Source: Nothopassalora personata (taxonomy: Eukaryota; Ascomycota; Dothideomycetes; Mycosphaerellales; Mycosphaerellaceae). Taken from it: DNA of 64,000 nt. Both the position numbers and the translations under genes were made by a program. The notes below the pieces were generated by a model. The model made no database searches. It was not told the DNA's origin and saw only the letters and a program-made list of their open reading frames with translations. The stretch lies in assembly GCA_033816765.1 (NCBI GenBank), contig CM066296.1, positions 1,426,001 through 1,490,000 of the forward strand. The letters are read 5' to 3'. Positions 11,377 through 21,513 of the stretch are shown piece by piece (position 1 is the stretch's first letter; every line of letters starts with the position of its first letter).

Positions 11377-12093
11377 ATGATCAGGATCCCTGGACCCGCA
11401 CCTTCCGACTGGCCTATCACCGCCACTCCTGCTATCGACATCATAACAAAGATCCCGAACACAGTACACGACACCGCGGCCATGTCTTCGTGTGGGCAAA
11501 AGCATTCCGTGACTTCACGAGCACATCTGCTCGGGCTCCCTTGCGAACTTCGGGATCTCATCATGGAGTACCTAATCCTCAAGCCAACGAACACAATCAC
11601 CATGCTCCCCAACTTCGGCTGCCACGCAAACGAGATATCAGCTTGTCCACCTGCCATCTGTTCAGTCAACCACCAGCTCAGGGCAGAGACACTGTCGACT
11701 TTCTACTCCGGCAACGCATTCACGGCTCAACTCGACAACGACCAGGACCTCGACACAGCGAAGTCATGGCTCGAAGCAATCGGGGACGAAAACGTTAGCC
11801 ATCTAAGGAAGCTGGTCATGTGCGGCTGGACTCGGATCCCTTTCCCCGATGAGGAAATGGTTACGAGGCGCTGGGTTCGTGTGTGTCTCGACCTTCGAGC
11901 CGGCACGATGAGTCTGGAAAGTAAGGATGGGAATTATGTCGCGCTCGAGTGTCGTACGGAAATTACTAATACCATTGAGGAGCTGAAGAAGGCGTATGCG
12001 CAGATGGTGGCTGCGAGAAGAGGCAAGCCTTTCGATGCGGAGAGTGTGGCGGAGTTGATGGACGGGTTCAATATGCTTTGCACTGGATACTGA
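11377..12093 (+). CDS. Hypothetical protein with F-box/2EXR-like N-terminal motif
   Basis: A single-exon ORF of 238 residues. LLGLPCELRDLIMEYLI (about residues 50-66) fits the LPxExRxxI motif that opens fungal 2EXR/F-box-like proteins, followed by CSVNHQLRAETLSTFYSGNAF, the usual 'few R...E...FY..N.F' block of these families. The annotated first ATG is at 11377; an ATG at 11482 (MSSCGQ) would give a 203-residue protein starting closer to the motif and is equally possible. No enzymatic residues are apparent. These families are expanded in plant-associated ascomycetes and of unknown role. It lies between the Tsr4-like gene (head-to-head, about 200 bp) and the HET pseudogene. Confidence 0.65.
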   Translation: MIRIPGPAPSDWPITATPAIDIITKIPNTVHDTAAMSSCGQKHSVTSRAHLLGLPCELRDLIMEYLILKPTNTITMLPNFGCHANEISACPPAICSVNHQLRAETLSTFYSGNAFTAQLDNDQDLDTAKSWLEAIGDENVSHLRKLVMCGWTRIPFPDEEMVTRRWVRVCLDLRAGTMSLESKDGNYVALECRTEITNTIEELKKAYAQMVAARRGKPFDAESVAELMDGFNMLCTGY

Positions 12094-12325
12094 TCACACA
12101 ATGCCTGCACGCCCGCAGACATGATGTACAGATTTCGGCCACCTCGATCAAGACACCATGTGCCCTCCTGCTGGGGTATTAACGTGTTGGTAGCAGGGTG
12201 GCTTGCAGCTAATGCACAACCTGCAGGGACACTATAGACCGAGATCCCTCAGCTTAAGCTTCCCACCAGCCTCATACACTTATCACAACGCCGGGACCAA
12301 TCTGCCGCAGTGTACATCGCTCAAA

Positions 12326-13670
12326 ATACGACTGATCAATGTTAGCTCCCTCGAATTCGCGAATTCTTCTCAGTCCGTGCCGAGCATCAACCTCCGTACG
12401 CAATCCTTTCTTATCGCTGGGTAGATTCCGAAATAACATACAAAGACTGGGCCAAAGGCCGCAATCTGCAAGGTCCTGGATATGACAAAGTCATCAATTT
12501 CTGCAAGGTTGCTCGTAACACTAATCTGGGATGGGTCTGGATCGATACCTGCTGTGTAGAGAAGAAGAGCAGTGCTGAGCTTTCGGAAGCCATCAACTCT
12601 ATGTATAGTTCCTATCAGCAGGCCTCAATCTGTCTCGTGTATCTTGCAGGCTAAGACACTGGCGATGCTCCAGTAACGGCGGAGCATCCTGCGCCAGTGC
12701 GAATGGATCTGGAGGTGATGGACTCTACAGAACTCCTGGCGCCAAGCATCTTATGGTTTTACCAGGCAACGTGGAAAGCTTTTGGGTACTCGAAGAAGAT
12801 GGCCCCGTGTCGCGTAAATCGCGCTGGGCTGGGCATCCGCCATACGAGCGTGAAGCACCAACTTGTGGAGATAAACAATGTTGTTTCGGCCATCACCGGC
12901 ATACCGGTGGAATGCCTAAACTATGGCCTCCCTGGGTCACAACGATACAGTATAGCGGCAAAGATGAGCTGGGACGCACATCGCTATACCTCTAGAATCG
13001 AAGACGAGGTCTACTGCCTGCTTATTCTGTTTGCAGTTAACAAGCCTCTAATATATGGGGAAGGCGATCGCACTTTCGTTCGACCGCAAGACAAGATCAT
13101 CCGTCGGTCAGTCGACAGCACCCTTCTCGCTTGGCCCTGCACTAGGGACTATGCTATGGATTGGACGCTGCTCGCAAGAAGCCCGTACGATTTGCGAATG
13201 TCGGGAGACATAAACACTACTGGCAAGTCCTTACCCAGTGACAAATATTGGCCTCGAAATGCGGGCTGGACTGCTGCTCCTGCGTGTGGATGAATTAATG
13301 CCGGACTCGCTCTCGACCTTGATGATAGAGTCTCAGCTCAGCGAAACGAAATACTTCTTGCGATTGGAAGGTATCACTAGTAATCTCCATAGCGAGCGTC
13401 AACCTTGTGTTGTGCGGACCGGAAAGCTCGGGCCGCATCACATACTCAAGCATGGAAGGTGCTTGCAATGATGAAGACGCTAGCAATGCCCGCGATCCCA
13501 ATGCTGAGTACGCGCTGTATCTTGCACTGGCAGCGAGAAATCCACAATTATCGGACCCAGGGTCGTTCTCCAGGAGACTGCTCGTTGGGATTCCACCGTT
13601 GAGTAGCATACCATCAATACTCGAAAGCTACTCACCTCCAGGCTCCACATTCTACATACGACGATGACCC
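12326..13670 (+). pseudogene. HET-domain (heterokaryon incompatibility) gene, decayed
   Basis: Pieces in shifting frames spell a HET protein. At the start IRLINVSSLEF reads from an ATA codon (12326) where an ATG is expected. A one-base frame change follows near 12360, then PPYAILSYRWVDSEITYKDW, KVINFCKVARNTNLGWVWID and INSMYSSYQQASICLVYL up to an in-frame TAA near 12652. Then ELLAPSILWFYQ and later SRIEDEVYCLLILF / LIYGEGDRTFVR in the 12697-13293 frame, and a further shift to NIGLEMRAGLLLLRV near 13240. These blocks are diagnostic of the HET domain and its post-HET extension. HET proteins trigger cell death on meeting a non-self partner; this copy cannot make one. Its 3' limit is uncertain. 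Confidence 0.85.
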
Positions 13671-13886
13671 CACATTCTGTACACAAGACTATGCACGGTG
13701 TTTCAACGAGGAGCAGCAGACGTCGAAATGGTGCAGGCCAATAGTATCAGCTTCAAGAAATGTGGCAGCTCATTACTTTTGCAAGGCGCCGTGTTCGAAC
13801 AAATGCTTCCTTTCCTTCCACCGGAATTCAGACTATCACGACATAGCCAACACCTTTCTAGTTCATCACGCTCGTCGCACTCCATT

Positions 13887-14482
13887 TCATGGGTTGTACG
13901 ACGAGCTGGCCACGATCCACTCGACTTTGACTGTGCTGCTATTGCCACCTTGTGGACTGTTGCAATCCACCTGGCCCCCAGCCGACACTGTTCCATTATA
14001 AGAATGCTTAAGAGAAAGAGAGCCACCCTTCCCAACATTCGAAATAGAACGCTTAGAAGAAACCGAGCCACCCTTCCGAGCATTCGAAATAGAATCGTTC
14101 AAGAGATCAATTACATCCGCGCCGCTGAATAATATAGGGCTCGGGCCGGATTTAACGCGAACGCTGAGAGCACCTGTAGATCGAAGTCAGTGACATGAGT
14201 CTTCATGATATAGAGCGAATGCTTTTACTTACAGCTGCCATAATTCCATGGTCGATCCCACGACGAGGCTACGGAAAGCGTCTGGTTTGTGCTGATACTG
14301 TTGGCGAGGGCTTGACAGTCGGCAAGTGGTGCCCCGGTGATGTTCCAGGAGGTTCCGTAGGTCACGGTCGAGGCGTCGCACAGGTTTGAGCCTGTTGGAA
14401 CGCTACCGTTTCTTGGAACGACTGATAGAGCAAAGCTCAAGGCTGGGAGGAGGGCCAGGACAGTAGCAGCGTTGAAATGCAT
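13887..14482 (-). CDS. Small secreted protein, candidate Hce2/Ecp2-type effector
   Basis: Exons 14482-14233 and 14173-13887 (minus), with a 59-nt GTAAGT...CAG intron, give 178 residues. A signal peptide is clear (MHFNAATVLALLPALSFALS). The mature part has exactly four cysteines (NLC, ADCQAL, YGSC, VDC) spaced as in the Hce2 domain: an early CDAST block, ADCQALANSI, NYGSCALSV, then ADVIDLLNDSI and a GGQVDC end. Hce2 is named after Ecp2 of Cladosporium fulvum, a secreted virulence factor. Between the third and fourth cysteine sit two copies of a 15-residue insert (residues 111-125 and 126-140). Family assignment is by pattern only. The gene converges with the HET pseudogene. Confidence 0.7.
14020..14109 (-). 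repeat. 45-bp tandem duplication inside the effector-like gene
   Basis: Two 45-bp copies (14020-14064 and 14065-14109) encode SISNARKGGSVSSKR and SISNVGKGGSLSLKH on the minus strand. The unit length is a multiple of three and the frame is kept. Confidence 0.85.
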
Positions 14483-17231
14483 GGCTACAGTCGGAGCTGA
14501 CTGGTGAGTTGTGAATTTCGATGAGGCGTGCTGTTGTGCAGGATTTGTGGATTGGCCAGCCTGTATATATTTTCCCGCAGCCTTCAAGACCCGCTGATCA
14601 TCATAGGTCTTGTCTTTCCATGCAGGCACGAGTGCTGGTTACTTCTCGGCACCCAGCAAGCGCCGCATCCCAGTGGATTCGCGTGAACTTCACATCGCAC
14701 TCGGCGTAGCCGGCCTAACTTTTCCTTGCACAGCCTAAGGCCTACGAGCACTCTGAACTGCACCTCGAGAACCCCAACCTGATATGTTTTGGCAAGGAAC
14801 AACGTGCGAGCGCGCCGCAGGCCTAAGTCGACACTCCTGTATTTGCAAAATGATCGCTGGGGCGCGCGGTGAATGCTAAGGCGCCGAGAAGTAGCTGCCG
14901 CCACGGGTCTAGAGCAGTGTGCAGATCGAGTGAATTGCCAACCCAAACAGCCTACACTGCTCCTGCAGGCTCGAACTAGCACTGCTAGTCGATCCGAATG
15001 GTTTGTCTCGGAGCAGATTCGGTCGTAGAAGTCTTCAATGTGCTTATGGCTTACGAGGCAGCGGCACTACTCGGTCTGGGAATTGGCTAGTACAGAATCG
15101 GTCATTCTGTTCCATTCACTCACTTGACGCCATATCGCGGCGAGCAGTGCGGCACGCAAGTGCGGGGACGCAACGTTATGTCGCAAGTTTGGTTGACTCT
15201 GTCTTGCCTGCACGAATTCTCCATGCCTTTTCAGTGCACATTTCGCACAAGTTCTTGTCTCTAAAACGGAAAATGGTGCAGATGTTCTCGAAAGGCTGGA
15301 AACCGTTGGTCCTGACAGACGTCGTCGAATCAAAACGTGGAGCCTGCAAGCGTGGGCCCACCTCCCAGAGAGCTTGGAATGACATCTCGATGTAGCATGA
15401 TACATCGGTGAGAGGTCAACCTATAAGGCTATGCGAGCGCTCCTCGTGGCACTTCACAAATACCGAATTATCCCCAGAAACGTGCACACTACTACAGATG
15501 GTCGATTATTACGTTATAGGTTTGATTGGCAGGAAGATTAGGCTCATACATAACCTCGGCGAGCTCAGATGCTCCTAGTATAATGTAGCCAACTTGCAAC
15601 GTTCATTACCGCAGTGGGGACAAGCGGCTCGGCCCGGCCACGCCGAGCCTTGGCGGGAATATAGCAGAGTCGCAAAACTTTAGTATCGCGCTTTTGCCCT
15701 TCGTTGTCCATCGCTGCCTTGGAACGAGCCGGCCTACTATCTACGCCGGCGTTTTATCTGGGCATTGTTGTTGTCTAAGACACGAGAAAAAGAAACAAGA
15801 GTGCGACGAGGCTGCGGCGGGATTGGCAGTGGGGCCGATAAAGTCGTTCCTGAGCGCTTGCTATCCGTAGACCAAGATCCTAGGGACTGTCGATGACCTC
15901 TTTTTTTTTCAAAAGTCGAAGGCTCGAAGCTAAACAGCATGGACGCCGGTGCAGAAACACGTGAGGCGTCCAGTGGTGGAAGGACTGCCCCGAGTTTAGC
16001 TGCCGCTGACTTGACTCACCTGATCCGTAGTATAATTGCTTACAAGGCTGGGAGTTCCGGTTCGCCGAGTGGCATCCTGTGCATCAACCCATCTTTCTCA
16101 TAGAAGAGATGTGTCCATCTCGTCGAACATATCTACAACCCCAGGCATAGTTCATACATCCCCTGTCTGCTGTCTACTCCTAGTTAAGGAGGGTGTATTT
16201 ACTCCTAAGCGTGGACTCACTCGTGTAGCCTGCCCTGTTTGTAAATTGCCTATATCGGTCCCTTCTTGGAATTAGTTATGGTACGTCCCATACGCATATA
16301 GACGCGTGTATATAAGATAGTTGGAAAAATACACGGGGAACAAGCTAACAACTCACCCAGTTTTGACTAAAAGGCAAAGCGTATGAACACGGGATGTATA
16401 AACTATGCTTAAGGTTGTAGCAGAGGACTCTTTGGATAGCTCGCTGTGGTAACGTACTCTCGCGTAGCCGCTTCGGAATTCGATCTGCAGTATCAGGCGT
16501 AGACGATCGCGAGCTAAGGAGAAAGAATTGTGAAACGTCATGAATTGGAGGAGATCTCGGGCGACCCAGCTCATGGTATGTGCTATCGTCAGAATTCTTG
16601 CGGACGCTTGTCTGCTTCTGATTTTTCCACTTGCGAGGCTCTGGAAGCTTCAGCGAGGATATCGCTATCGTAAGAGGGTTACAATCGTAGTCTCGTGGCG
16701 AGAGTCGTCTGAATGGCTTCATGTCGCGGCAACTCACAGACGATACACGCTTCCACCAAATATTCCGCTCTCCTTGAGGAATGAGCTGAACGGCGGCGGA
16801 ATAGTGACTAGCAGCCTCAGATGATCTTGTCAACAAGTTAAGAAGCACAAAACCTAGCGCCATCGTTTTCCTCTGCTGTGAGGAACGAGGCCTTCTCGAT
16901 ATGTGTGGCGTCCGAAGCTCCCTGAAGGAATGGTCTTGACGCACAAATGCGAGCAAGGCCTGGATGTATTGTAATTCTGTTGCAGCGGGATGAGATTCCG
17001 GGGACAGATTCTCGGTGCTCGATATGATGACACTATTGTACAGAACGGCTTTCTTTGCATGGAAAGAAGAGCATGAATGCCAAGAAAGCACCGCCACAGC
17101 TCCCACATCGCCTTCCACAAGCTCAGTCTTTCTACTCGTCGACATGGAAGAACATACCGACCCTGTTTGAGAGCTTCTATCAAAACTACAAGACGAATCT
17201 TAGACTCCATATACAAGACCAATAAAGCCCG
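14483..17231. other. Long stretch without a supported gene
   Basis: About 2.7 kb. Several ORFs of 60-130 codons on both strands, and one of 266 codons (17145-16345, minus), show no signal peptide, recognisable domain or conserved motif, and their composition looks like that of non-coding DNA. A short ATG ORF at 15939-16103 (54 codons) is likewise unsupported. The stretch may hold regulatory DNA or decayed sequence. Confidence 0.5.
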
Positions 17232-18146
17232 CTACCTCCTGACAGCCGGATTTTTAAATGCATCCCATTCCTCCTGGCTTCCTTCCTCCCTAGGCTTCTT
17301 CACCCCAGCCTCCGCCTTGCGCCCCGGAAACAACACTAGTGATGTCTCTGCGCTGGAGAACTTCCCATACCTCTCGCTCCCATCGGGACTAAAGATAGGG
17401 CGATACAGTTTCTTTTCAGGGCACTGTGCATCATCGTTGACTCCATGACCACGCCATCGATAGATCCACCCACCGCGCTGAACATCCTCACAGACAGGCC
17501 CTTCAAGCGCCCGAGGCTCATGCTTCGACATGCGCATAACGCCTCGGACAATCCCAAAAGCGAAGCGTGCCCCGTATTAAGGAAAGACCATCCCGCGTTC
17601 GTTGATGATGGGCGGGCAGTCCAGGTCAAACATGATGGTCATGCTCAGGTTGTGGTTCACTGGGCTTAACGGGTGGTCTTGAAGTTTAGAGGAGATGATC
17701 CAGTTGCCCTGTGATGTCGAAGTCCTGAGAGCAAGAGGGTTTCGCAATGACACGGGGAATGCTCGCGCGGCTTACGTGCTTCTTATGGTTGGATCTCTTC
17801 TTAGCATCGCCGCGTTCACCAACTAGTTGCCAGGCCTGTTTCGGGACGTCCGTCTGCTCAAGCTTGGACTGCGCTTGTCGGAGGGAAGCGTCAGCATGCT
17901 GCTTCCGGTTCCAGAGGCGGGCTTGCATGTCCTGAATTGTTCCTTGGTCGGGGGGCTCACGCATACTGCATTGTGCCCGCCAGTAAGTTCTGGGGCGTTG
18001 GCGCTGCCATGTTGGATTGCGGTCTTGGAGTCTCCAGGGATGAAGTCGTCGACGTCTGGGTCGAAGACTTGGTCATGCCGGTGAAGGGGGTCCAATAATG
18101 ATTGGAGCTCGCTCAGGTTCATCGTGCTCCGTGGTGGGCCTGCCAT
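17232..18146 (-). pseudogene. Disrupted hypothetical gene, one frameshift and one stop
   Basis: Coding-like pieces follow in order on the minus strand. The first (18146 to about 17985) has LLDPLHRHDQVFDPDVDDF. After a frame change near 17965 comes 17964-17776, with a helical IQDMQARLW...LRQAQSKLE stretch. A likely 67-nt intron (17775-17709) follows, then GNWIISSKLQDHPLSP and MTIMFDLDCPPIINERGMVF up to a TAA at 17579-17577. The same frame continues to 17232 (RGGWIYRWRGHG, LYRPIFSPDG). The TAA could come from CAA by a single C-to-T change. I do not recognise the family. Undetected introns could also explain the breaks. Confidence 0.45.
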
Positions 18147-18784
18147 GCTTTTTGTTGGTGCTATTATGCGTGGGATTCATGGTTCAGATCAGTCTAAACC
18201 TGATATGAGGCTAGTGCTTCAGGCTAGCGATATCGATATAACCTGCGCTCTTGGTCCCTTTTTGTTCAAGTTGATGAAGTACGACTTAGTTTGACAGATT
18301 TGGCCAGTGAAATCTCCCAGCTCGGAGACCGAAATCGAAGAGAACAAGACGATGACAGCAAGACCAATACTTGACAGAACATTCCACATGAGGCACACAC
18401 TCATCACATTCCTGTCGCTATGATCTTGAACACATCGCGTACGCTGGACCTCAACTTCCAAAGCACGCGCTAAGGCACTGTCGCGCCATACTGCAGACCT
18501 CGCCCTCCCCCTACTCTTCCACCACGGCCGCAAACATGGCAGAGAGTACTGCCATGGTAGGTGAAGCGCGCGCGCGGGCCGGTAAAGTCTGCTCATGCGT
18601 GAGAAGTTCTAGTAGGAGGCCTGAAGCATCAATCATATTAGCATGATCCCATGATTCTACCGTAGTAGGTGTGTGTATGAATGTATGCTGTCGACCCTCA
18701 ATTCGCCCTTCTAGATCTAAGTCCGGGATGTTGCCCAAAAGCTAGACTAACGACCCACATGCAATACCGATTCTCCAACTCCAC
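18147..18784. other. Intergenic region
   Basis: About 640 bp between the disrupted gene and the 3' end of the CRAL-TRIO gene. I see no supported coding sequence; a 125-codon minus ORF lacks any recognisable feature. Confidence 0.5.
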
Positions 18785-20916
18785 TCAAGCAGCAGCAGCA
18801 TTGTGCGTCTGTGCCCGTTCCGCAACAGAGCTCTTACTCTGCTCCCTCATGTACTCTTCCAGCTGCTCCTGCGTCATGCCATCCACTCTGGAGTCATCAT
18901 GCTTCTCGGGTTCCGCAGGCTTCTCTTCCTCAGCCTCACCGTTCATCCCCACGGCACTTAACACCGTCGCAGGAACATGTTTCACCGCATCAACAGCCTG
19001 GCCAGCATATTCCTGCGCCTGCTCGATGATGGTCGGCTGAGGCTCCTCTTCCCTCACGATCGGTGTGTCCTTTGGTGCTTGCCCAACCGTCCTCGGCTCC
19101 ATCACGCTGTGTTCACCTTGGAGGCCATCTTCGCGCGTGTGTGGGGTTGAATGAGCGAGTTGGCCTTCGGCGTGGGTACCGCTTTGTTGTTCGAAGCGGG
19201 TACTGCTCGTGCCTTGTCTCGCGTCAATGGGCGGCTGTGAGATCTCGTGTTCGTGGTCTTGGTAGGGGACTGTGTGTGTGCCTGCTATCGAGGAGGGTTG
19301 AGTGGCGGAGTCGGGACTCTTGCTGATGTTCAGATCGGGGTCTGCTGCTGGGCCGTTGCCGGCCTTTTTATCGATTGAGCCGTTGGTGGTGTGTTCGACC
19401 GTCGCTGTTTTGGCTGCGGGTACGCTGACTGCCGCCGCGGGTGTCGCTGGTGCACCGGCTTTGGCTTCTGGGTGCTGCCCTTGCGATTGCACGGCTGTGA
19501 GTGGCTTTTGTCCGGCCGCTACTTTGAAGAAGTCGTTGTGAGGGTCTCTACCAGGAAACAGTGCCAGCCGCGCGACGCCTTCTTCGGGATGCAGCTGAGC
19601 GAGCTCTTGTTTCCGTGGTGAGCCGTTTTCTGACCCGATCGCAAACGCCAAAAGATCACCATCGTCGTTGTATTCCCACTTGATCGGACCAGCCGGTAGT
19701 GATTTGTGACCCTTCTCGTTCTTCACATCCTTCTTCCATTTCAACGCGGCCTCCAATGCTGGATCGTCGAGATTCGGCATATCTCCGAAGGACCAGTCGA
19801 GGTCACCACCGTACTTCTTGGGTATGTTGGCACGATCGACGTACTTTTCGAGTGTGGAAAGTGTATTGGATTTGTTCAAGATGGAGATCTTGGCCTGTGG
19901 AAAAGCAGATTAGCACCGAGTGGGTAGCATGAATCGGACGCCTGTGTACACACTCACCACTGTTATCGGGTCGAACCAGCTCTTTGCCCAATCCCATATG
20001 GTGGAGAAGAAGCCAGGCGCGCCCACGACAAAGATGCGATCTAACGTTTCAGGGTAGTGTGCGGTAGCCAAAGCCGACGAGTCTTGTAAATGTGATCTCA
20101 GCTTCCAGAACTGTGCCAATCCCACCTTGTTCAAGTCCACGACGTTGCTGCTCTGGCTGACCGGCGTTTCCGAGTTAGGCCGATCGGGGATGGCGGAGCA
20201 GAGCGGCAGCACGAATCGACAGAGGTTCTCGTACAGTGCAAACAGTCGCAGCATCTTCCGTGGCACTTTCGACTTGAGGTCCACGCTGGGATCCGAGACG
20301 CCCTTGCCGCTCTTCTTCTTCCGATCCGAGTCGTTCGCGTATGCCGTGACGTCTTTCGCGTCGAGATTGGCAACCTCGAAGACGTAGAACGGTATGCCCC
20401 GCTTGTCTCGCCTGCCGGTCCATTGCGGGTACAGTCTCCTCGTCTGCTCGTACTCGGTGACGTCTATCGTCTCGTACAGCGTGTCGAGCTGATTCTCCTG
20501 CCGCCAATCCTCGGTGTCCTTGAACTGCCCGAATGCATCCTTGGGAACGAACTTCCTGGCCCGCAGATATCGTAAGAGCGTCTCGTCGTCGTGGGAGGGC
20601 GGCACGTTCTTGGACGCATCTCCCGGGTGGTAGTAGCCCTTCTGTTCGCAGAGCTGCTTGAACTTGGCGAGCTGAGCTTGGTGTCCCTCACTCAAGTGTC
20701 CGGCATGTCCGGAAGGCCACTGTAACACGCATGTGAGCCATGCCAGCACCAGCACCAGCACCAGCAACAAGCTTGCAAGCAACATGCAAGCTTGACTCAA
20801 GGCACACCACCTACTTGGTAAGACTCGACACGCGAGAGCTGTCCTCCTCCTCCTCCTCCTCCTCCTCCTCCTCCTCCCCCTCCTCCTCCTCTCTCTTGCT
20901 GTCGCGCCGCGCTCAT
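18785..20916 (-). CDS. CRAL-TRIO (Sec14-like) lipid-binding protein
   Basis: Three exons on the minus strand, 20916-20815, 20719-19958 and 19894-18785 (introns 95 and 63 nt), give 657 residues. The N-terminus carries 16 consecutive glycines encoded by GGA repeats. A CRAL_TRIO_N segment follows (GHQAQLAKFKQLCEQKGYY, ETLLRYLRARKF), then the Sec14 lipid-binding domain (IPFYVFEVANLD, VVDLNKVGLAQFWKL, YPETLDRIFVVGAPGFFSTIW) ending at YVDRANIPKKYGGDL. The last 280 residues are Ala/Glu/Pro/Thr-rich and probably disordered. Sec14 proteins move phosphatidylinositol or other lipids between membranes. The start is the only ATG that opens exon 1 in frame with the domain. Confidence 0.9.
20846..20893 (-). 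repeat. GGA microsatellite coding for poly-glycine
   Basis: Fifteen GGA codons and one GGG codon on the minus strand of exon 1 of the CRAL-TRIO gene. Such tracts are prone to length change, but only in steps of one glycine. Confidence 0.8.
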
Positions 20917-21513
20917 TGTGACAGCGGTATCCCGGTGGTGCAGCTGTTCGTTCCCGATGAGACACGAAAGGGACCCAGTGGGTTGGTGGGAAGGATGTAA
21001 GATGTTGTTCTACTGCATACAAACCACTACAGAAACGTCACTCAGAGTTTTAGGGAGCAGTGCTGATGTCACGAGGAATGACTGCCAGCCATGAGACGGG
21101 GGCTGCACGATAGTTTAGTTTCACAGTGGCCTGCTCGCGGGATAAAGGATTCCCGAGCGTCCGCCGGTGCTTTGAGGGCAGGGCGGATTGGTGATGTGTA
21201 TTACGAGGCTACGGGCGCCGGAGGAGTCGGACGGACGATGGACACCTTATTAGTCCGAGGACGAGTAGTTAGTTTCTCTGGTACTGCCATCACCGGCCAA
21301 GACCACATGTTCAGTCTTATGGGGGCATTATTGAACATGTGCGGCTGATGTGAGTGCTGTCGTCGTCGTCGTCGTCGTTGTTGTTGCTGTAGGTCTCCCC
21401 GGGCTCGGGTTGGACAATGACGTTGGTGAGCAACACTAGAACATACTTTTGTGTCGCATTGAATCTCGATATCACGCTCTCGCCATTCACTACCTTGATA
21501 TCTGCCCACAATC
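20917..21513. other. Divergent intergenic region (shared promoter area)
   Basis: About 600 bp between the CRAL-TRIO gene and the F-box/YccV gene, which are transcribed away from each other. It holds short CGT/TTG triplet runs near 21360-21390 and no supported gene. It likely contains both promoters. Confidence 0.6.

Noticed and set aside
16345..17145. 266-codon minus ORF
   Set aside because: Long, but it shows no domain, signal peptide or coherent motif, its composition resembles non-coding sequence, and overlapping ORFs on the other strand are of similar quality.
19910..21022. 370-codon minus ORF read as one exon
   Set aside because: Its first 100 codons are the antisense-like reading of an intron and the GGA tract in another frame (arginine run). 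The splice model with two introns gives a proper CRAL-TRIO protein.
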